Of a stretch of 64,000 nt of DNA, positions 58,926-64,000 are shown piece after piece. Numbering within the stretch: the first letter of the stretch is position 1; each line of letters starts with the position of its first letter. The DNA is taken from the NCBI GenBank assembly GCA_036023115.1, contig JAYKKT010000046.1, positions 4,285,001 through 4,349,000 of the forward strand, written 5' to 3'. Source of the DNA: Brasenia schreberi. Lineage: Eukaryota > Streptophyta > Magnoliopsida > Nymphaeales > Cabombaceae. Both the position numbers and the translations under genes were made by a program. The notes beneath the pieces are model-generated. The model was given only the letters and a program-made list of their open reading frames with translations. It had not been told where the DNA came from and ran no database searches.

Positions 58926-59612
58926 CTACTTCATACTTGTGACCATAATTCATGTCCTGGCAAATAGACAACCATCAACAAGCAGTTGTCTGATAGGTTT
59001 AGGCAGGCTAGCACTTGAGTGCAATGCTATAATCAAACACAACAATAAAAAATTATGAATCAACTCAATTTGGATCAAGCCTAATCCATGTCAACTGAAT
59101 TCATCCACCACCTATCATGATCAAACAAATCCTAAGTTTGCCATAAACAAATTCCAAGAGAAAAAGCACAAAATAAGGTATGAAACAGCTTGCACTACAA
59201 GAGGATCACCGATCATGTCTTGTTTCAAAAGGAAAAATTACCTAGATCATCTACGCTGAAGGATCCACGAGCCTACTACCACCATCATCAATCACAAACG
59301 AACGATCCTAAAGCCCATGTATGACAGAAAGACCGTGTATTATACTGGCAGGTACTCAATCCAAAACGAACGTCAAATGGTGATTCATAAATGCACAGAC
59401 CAGGATGACAAACAGTCCGTTCAATCAATAAAGGGATCAGATACACAAAAACAATCCAACAATTCATAACTACCAACACGAGTAGAAAATAAATGAAAAA
59501 AACGATCCCTGGCGTGTAAAACCAAATGACCTCAGAGATAGCAGCCTAGGGTTGCCGGAAACGAGATCCACGACGATTCCACTGAACGAAGGACCGAAGG
59601 ATGTTCCCAAAC

Positions 59613-59698
<86 letters not shown>

Positions 59699-60378
59699 AA
59701 AACGATCGATCAAGCTATCAGAACCAAATGACTTTGGGCACATTCCTCCCTTTCGTTTGTACTCGCGGGAGCCAGCCCCGTGCTATTTAACGGTAGAGAC
59801 GTAACAACAGGGGTACGATTGATGCGACACGAGACAATGATGTTGAACCGAAGCATCAAGCCCGTTGTTACACACTTAAAATTTAGGCGTTGATACAGCC
59901 TGTAATAGTAAGTAAACGAGTGATGTAGCTTGACACCTGAAATTCTGTATTTTAGACACGCACCCCGGGCGTAGAGAGAGTTGGTCAGCGCGATCGTCGA
60001 TGGGGTCCGTCGAATGCTAACCCTATTCAAGATCTTCTCTTTCCTCGATTACAATGGTCTCACTGATGCCTCGAGCGCCCTCTGCAAATCGTGGTGATGA
60101 CACCATACGCTAGCCTAAATCCAATTACACTCCCCACTCTACCCATCGAGGCTGCTTTTCACCATCGAGAGGATTCGATCCTATCACCCCATCTACCTCG
60201 ATTGCTTTCAATTGCCTTCACGGTCAATCGTTGACAGTGTACTGTCGCCATGATCATCCTCACCGATCACAACCTGATCATCATCTATACTATACTTGGT
60301 AATGAAGGATTCGTAGCAGCCCGATAATCCTCAAAGAGCACAAGCTAAAGAGGTATCCACTGCAATAGATGGACATCT
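58926..60378. repeat. Segmental duplication, copy 1
   Basis: Colinear with 61330-62769: ACTTCATACTTGTGACCATA, TTCATGTCCTGGCAAATAGACAAC, GATCAAACAAATCCTAAGTTTGCC, GGTTGCCGGAAAC, TTTCGTTTGTACTCGCGGGAG, ATTTAGGCGTTGATACAGC, CAATCGTTGACAGTGTACTG, CTCAAAGAGCACAAGCTAAA, in this order. No long coding frame is conserved between the copies. The longer GA tract is in this copy. Confidence 0.9.
59614..59697. repeat. (GA)n microsatellite
   Basis: About 42 GA dinucleotides. At the matching place in copy 2 (61999-62095) there is instead a ~26-bp minisatellite of GA runs separated by ACCAAACGA-type spacers. Confidence 0.97.
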
Positions 60379-60904
60379 CTATCAACTGATATACGAAGAA
60401 AGAATGAAAAGCACAAACCTTCAATTTCATTATGAAGTCCAAGTAAGGTTGGAATCATCAAAACATGGATCCAAGCTCTAATTTATTCAGTCCTTCCGCA
60501 AGGAGTGCGCTGTCTCCGGCAACAATGCTAACTTACTCTACAGGCATTAAAAATCATTTGATATGATATTTATTTGAAGACATTTTACCTAAGGATGGCC
60601 TTCTATGGATTCGGTTTTCGAAAAAAATGCATTTTATCAAGTTACCAGAATAGATATAAGTGGGAAGTTCGGACTCACCCGCTGAGGGAAGAGATTACCA
60701 CTTCAGGCCACTCTATGGAATCAAAACGTACATCCTTCACAACAATAACCACCAAAACTCTTCTAATAAGCAGTATCAGCAAACCAACTTTGGGCCTGGT
60801 CCCTATCATCTCAATTCATCCAAAAAGACACTGAAAGGTTGATTTACGTGCTGAGCGTACTTTAACATGAATCTCAAGTTTTACATAACTAATAAGTTGA
60901 TGGA

Positions 60905-61130
60905 GTTATTATATATAGAATTAACACAGGTAGGCTAAAATAAAGATGTGTCTACGATATTTTGTTCCATAAGAAGCTATCTTTAAAGTTGAACAATAAA
61001 TATAAAGCAACAGTCAGACCAACAATACTATGTAGTACCGAGTATTAGATAGTCAATCATCAACATATATAAAAGAAATGTTCATGGCAAAAATGAAGAG
61101 TTGAGGTTGATGTATAGTCATGAATCAAAG
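60905..61130 (+). mobile_element. Highly diverged RTE LINE fragment
   Basis: AGAATTAACACAGGTAGGCT...TTAAAGTTGAACAATAAATA...AATCATCAACATATATAAAA...GGCAAAAATGAAGA follows the LINE segment at 23852-24045 base for base in order with many substitutions. It lies in the spacer between the two duplicated segments. Confidence 0.75.
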
Positions 61131-62018
61131 TTTCATTGCAATATAGCCTCGTTCAAGGAGTCAAAGATGATAGTTGCATCAGTCAATGATGTCAACATCC
61201 ACAAATAACGCAAAGATCACTTAAGGTGTTCCATTCAGGATTTTGAAGTTATTTTACCCATGGATTACATATCTTCAGTATAGAGAACTATTTGTGAAGA
61301 CTACGGATTTAGCTGGTATGGAAGAGATTCCTACTTCATACTTGCGATCATGATTCATGTCCTGGCAAATAGACAACCGTTAACAAGCAGTATCTGATAG
61401 GTCTGGGCAGGCTTAGCACTTGAGTGAAATGTCATAATCAAACACAAGAACAAAAAAATATCAATGAAACCAAATTGGGTCAAGCCTAATCCGTATCAAC
61501 TGAATTCATCGCACAGCCTATCATGATCAAACAAATCCTAAGTTTGCCATAAACAAATTCCAAGAGAAAAAGCACAAAATAAGGTAAGAAACAAATTGCA
61601 CCACAATAGGATCGCGGATCATGTCTTCTCTAAAAAAAATTACCTATATCATATATGCTCAAGGATCCATGAGCCTACTACAACTACCATCATTCACAAT
61701 CAAACGATATAAAGAGGAACGTATATTATACTGGCAAGTGGCAGCTACTCATTATCCAACACGAATGTCAAACAGTGATTAATATATGTATAGACCTGGA
61801 TAACAAACAAGCCGGTCAATCAGGGATCAGATGCACAAAAACAATCCAACAAATCAAAACTACCAACACGAGTAGAAGAAAATAAGTGAAGAAAACGATC
61901 CCTGATGTGTAAAACAAAATGACCGTCGAGATAGCAGCCTGGGGTTGCCGGAAACAAGATTCACGGATATTCCAATGACCGAAGGACGTTCCCAAACTTC
62001 AGAGAGAGAGCAAAACGA

Positions 62019-62100
62019 TCAGAGAGAGAGAGAGAGAACCAAACGATCAGAGAGAGAGGGAGAACCAAACGAACAGAGAGAGAGGGAGAACCAAACGACT
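62019..62100. repeat. Minisatellite, ~26-bp units
   Basis: Three to four units of AGAGAGAGGGAGAACCAAACGA type replace the simple GA tract of copy 1. Confidence 0.85.
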
Positions 62101-62359
62101 GGGTTTTACTTTCCTCTCTTTCGTTTGTACTCGCGGGAGCCAGGCCCGCGCTATTTAAAAGTAGAGATATCAACAACAGGGGCACGTTTGATGCGACACG
62201 GGACACGTAATCATAAACCGAAGCATCAAGCTCGATATCACGCATGTAAAATTTAGGCGGTGATACAGCATGGAATAGTAAGTTAACGGCCGAAGTAGCT
62301 TGGCACCTCAAATTCTGGACAGGTATGCAGGAGGGGCTGGAGAGAGAGAGAGAGAGAAA

Positions 62360-62373
62360 GGGGGGGGGGGGGG
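62360..62373. repeat. Poly-G run
   Basis: Fourteen consecutive G after a GA tract. It may be an assembly-sensitive site. Confidence 0.9.
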
Positions 62374-62819
62374 CCTTGTCCTTGCGGTCGTCAATGGAGT
62401 CCGTCGAGTCCTTACCTCTTCAAGGTCTTCACTTTCCTCGATTATCACGATCTCACTGGTGCCAAGCGCGCCCTCTGCAAATCGTGGTGATGACACCAGA
62501 CGCTAGCCTAAATCCAATTGCACTCCCCACTCTACCCATCGAGGCTACTTTTCACCATCGAGAGGATTCGATCCTATCACCCCATCTACCTCGATTGCTT
62601 TCAATTGCCTTCACGGTCAATCGTTGACAGTGTACTGTCGCCATGATCATCTTCACCGACCGCAACCTGATCATCCTCTTTACTTGGTAATGAAGAATTG
62701 ATAGCAGCCCGGTAATCCTCAAAGAGCACAAGCTAAAGAGGTGTTCATTGCAACAGATGGACATCCCTCTCGCTCAGATCTTTTGAACTCGTGATGAAGG
62801 CTTCTAAATAATTTCTGTT

Positions 62820-62895
62820 TCTCAATTGTCACCAGTTCGATACCACGGGAGTGCATCTGGCTTCAAACCCCCTGACACAGAAAAAGGAAAAGAAG
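62820..62895 (+). mobile_element. SINE fragment (GTGCATCTGGCTTC type)
   Basis: CACCAGTTCGATACCACGGG (box B-like) is followed by AGTGCATCTGGCTTCAAACC and an A-rich tail. Box A is not clear. Confidence 0.5.
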
Positions 62896-64000
62896 ACCAG
62901 AAAATATTTGTAAAAATCATGACGGCTTTTGATTCTTAATTTTGTGCATCGTTGGTTCGAGTCCATCATCCATGACAACAACTTAGTACTATCTAAGATA
63001 TATCACAATATTGACCAACGATTCATGTAACTGAAATCACCGAATATTGGAAAAGGAACTACTCTTGGTTTTGTTTTTCCTTTTCAAGATAAATTTCGAT
63101 TGGGTCTAGATCTTGTTGAAAATTTGGATTTCAAGCATATTTGGATCGGATTTTATAAATCCAATCTAATATCCATTAGGTCTGTGGTTCTAAACCCAGC
63201 TCGGCCCAGCTTCAAATATGGGTCAGAGAATGTCCTCTGAAACAGACCCATTTGACATCTTATTCAAAATTATTGCTCCATACACACCGCTACCAGGATT
63301 AAGTATTAGATGTAAGTATTTGATTCAAGATTTGAGGTTATTAATGCTATAACTAAGGCCTAGATTCACGTAGATTTATAATTATGGTTTCAAAGAACCA
63401 TATTTTTGTGTTTGATTTACGAGATGTAATAATGCTTAGATTTTGGTGTAACGTGAGATGACGAAAGGACTTGAATTTTCAAGTAAAGCTCATGAATCCA
63501 GTTCCTTTGGTTCACCTCTCTCTAATGTCCGTACTTTTTATTGGATTTGAAACTATAAAACTATAGTTCTACGTTGGAGTTGTGCATTTGATGAACAACT
63601 AAACGTGAGACTGCAAATACAAAAATGAAGACCCAAATTCCCTTGAAACCACAAATCAAATACACCCTAATGAGCCATCTCTGCTCAGCCCAACGCCTGA
63701 TGACTAACAAGATGAAGGTCATGTGTTCGATACCAAGGCGTGCATCTGGCTTCCACCTCCCCACCCCAACAAAAGAAAAGGTTTCCATGATGGGTCAGTT
63801 TGCCTGGTCCGGTTCCGACCCGACCCGACCCAACTGCGTTACTCCCATGGGCTGATGGAGTTTTCCGTGTCAGACTTTACGTTGGCTCCTCTTCTTCCCC
63901 GCCAACTCATCTGGACTCTGACCCTGAAGAAAGCCCGATCTCCGGATCCCGCCGGCTGGTATCCGCCGGTTAGACGCCACCATGATTTGTCAATTCTTCG
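62896..64000. other. Intergenic to window end
   Basis: Apart from the SINE at 63668, no gene or element is recognised. The last 200 bp are GC-richer (GACCCGACCCGACCC, then CTCTTCTTCCCC and GATCCCGCCGG) and could be the leader of a gene that starts beyond the window. Confidence 0.35.
63668..63782 (+). mobile_element. SINE (GTGCATCTGGCTTC type)
   Basis: GTCATGTGTTCGATACCAAG (box B-like) is followed by GCGTGCATCTGGCTTCCACC and an A-rich end (ACAAAAGAAAAGG). The 5' half is weakly tRNA-like. Confidence 0.5.

Larger units (their letters stand above)
61330..62769. repeat. Segmental duplication, copy 2
   Basis: Matches 58926-60378 in order and orientation throughout, with point differences and indels. 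The - strand frame MSSPRFAEGALGTSEIVIIEE near 62400-62496 has a counterpart in copy 1 (SSPRFAEGARGISETIVIEE near 60020-60100), which stops early. A short conserved protein segment is therefore possible but unproven. Confidence 0.9.

Noticed and set aside
62308..62506. Overlapping frames around the GA tract and poly-G run
   Set aside because: Pro/Arg- and Gly-rich translations of simple sequence; only the SSPRFAEG segment is mentioned as a weak finding.

Overview
The window is nuclear DNA of a flowering plant. Its genes have many GT-AG introns, some several kilobases long. It is rich in transposable elements (RTE-type LINEs, Ty1/Copia and Ty3/Gypsy remnants, hAT elements, tRNA-derived SINEs) and in CT/GA and AT microsatellites. 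The protein families are plant-specific. I cannot name the species. Nothing in the window is bacterial, organellar or viral.

Only two protein-coding genes look intact. (1) A MEKK1-type MAP kinase kinase kinase on the + strand (10381-24963, 8 coding exons, 571 aa). Its introns have swollen to hold a Gypsy relic, a full-length RTE LINE and a second, inverted RTE LINE. (2) A beta-type carbonic anhydrase on the - strand (46784 down to 40172, 9 coding exons, 293 aa). Its seventh intron holds a complete but defective hAT transposon with an 8-bp target duplication. I assembled both models by hand from splice sites and reading phase, and both close in frame with all catalytic residues present.

Two further loci are broken genes. 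At 2498-3937 (-) lies a GRAS-family gene closest to NSP2, the symbiosis and strigolactone-pathway regulator, with a nonsense codon and frameshifts. At 31502-35686 (-) lies a multi-exon relic of a conserved plant gene of unknown function. It has several frameshifts, a small in-exon deletion and no recognisable final exon.

Layout: 1-2.5 kb intergenic; 2.5-4.1 kb NSP2 relic with a LINE derivative abutting its 5' side; 4.4-10.1 kb intergenic with SINEs and a hAT-like MITE; 10.4-25.3 kb MEKK1; 25.6-30.5 kb decayed Copia element (-); 31.5-35.7 kb broken gene; 36-40 kb mostly empty with a 222-bp tandem duplication; 40.2-46.8 kb carbonic anhydrase with nested hAT; 47-49.5 kb intergenic with a long (AT)n tract; 49.6-55.4 kb Copia element with both LTRs; 56.5-57.3 kb remnant of a related LTR element (-); 58.9-62.8 kb a 1.4-kb segment present twice in direct order; 62.8-64 kb intergenic.

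The genes show no operon-like or pathway relationship. The most interesting points are the loss of NSP2, the inverted LINE pair flanking the catalytic exons of MEKK1, a small family of RTE deletion derivatives that moved by retroposition, and the segmental duplication at 59-63 kb.
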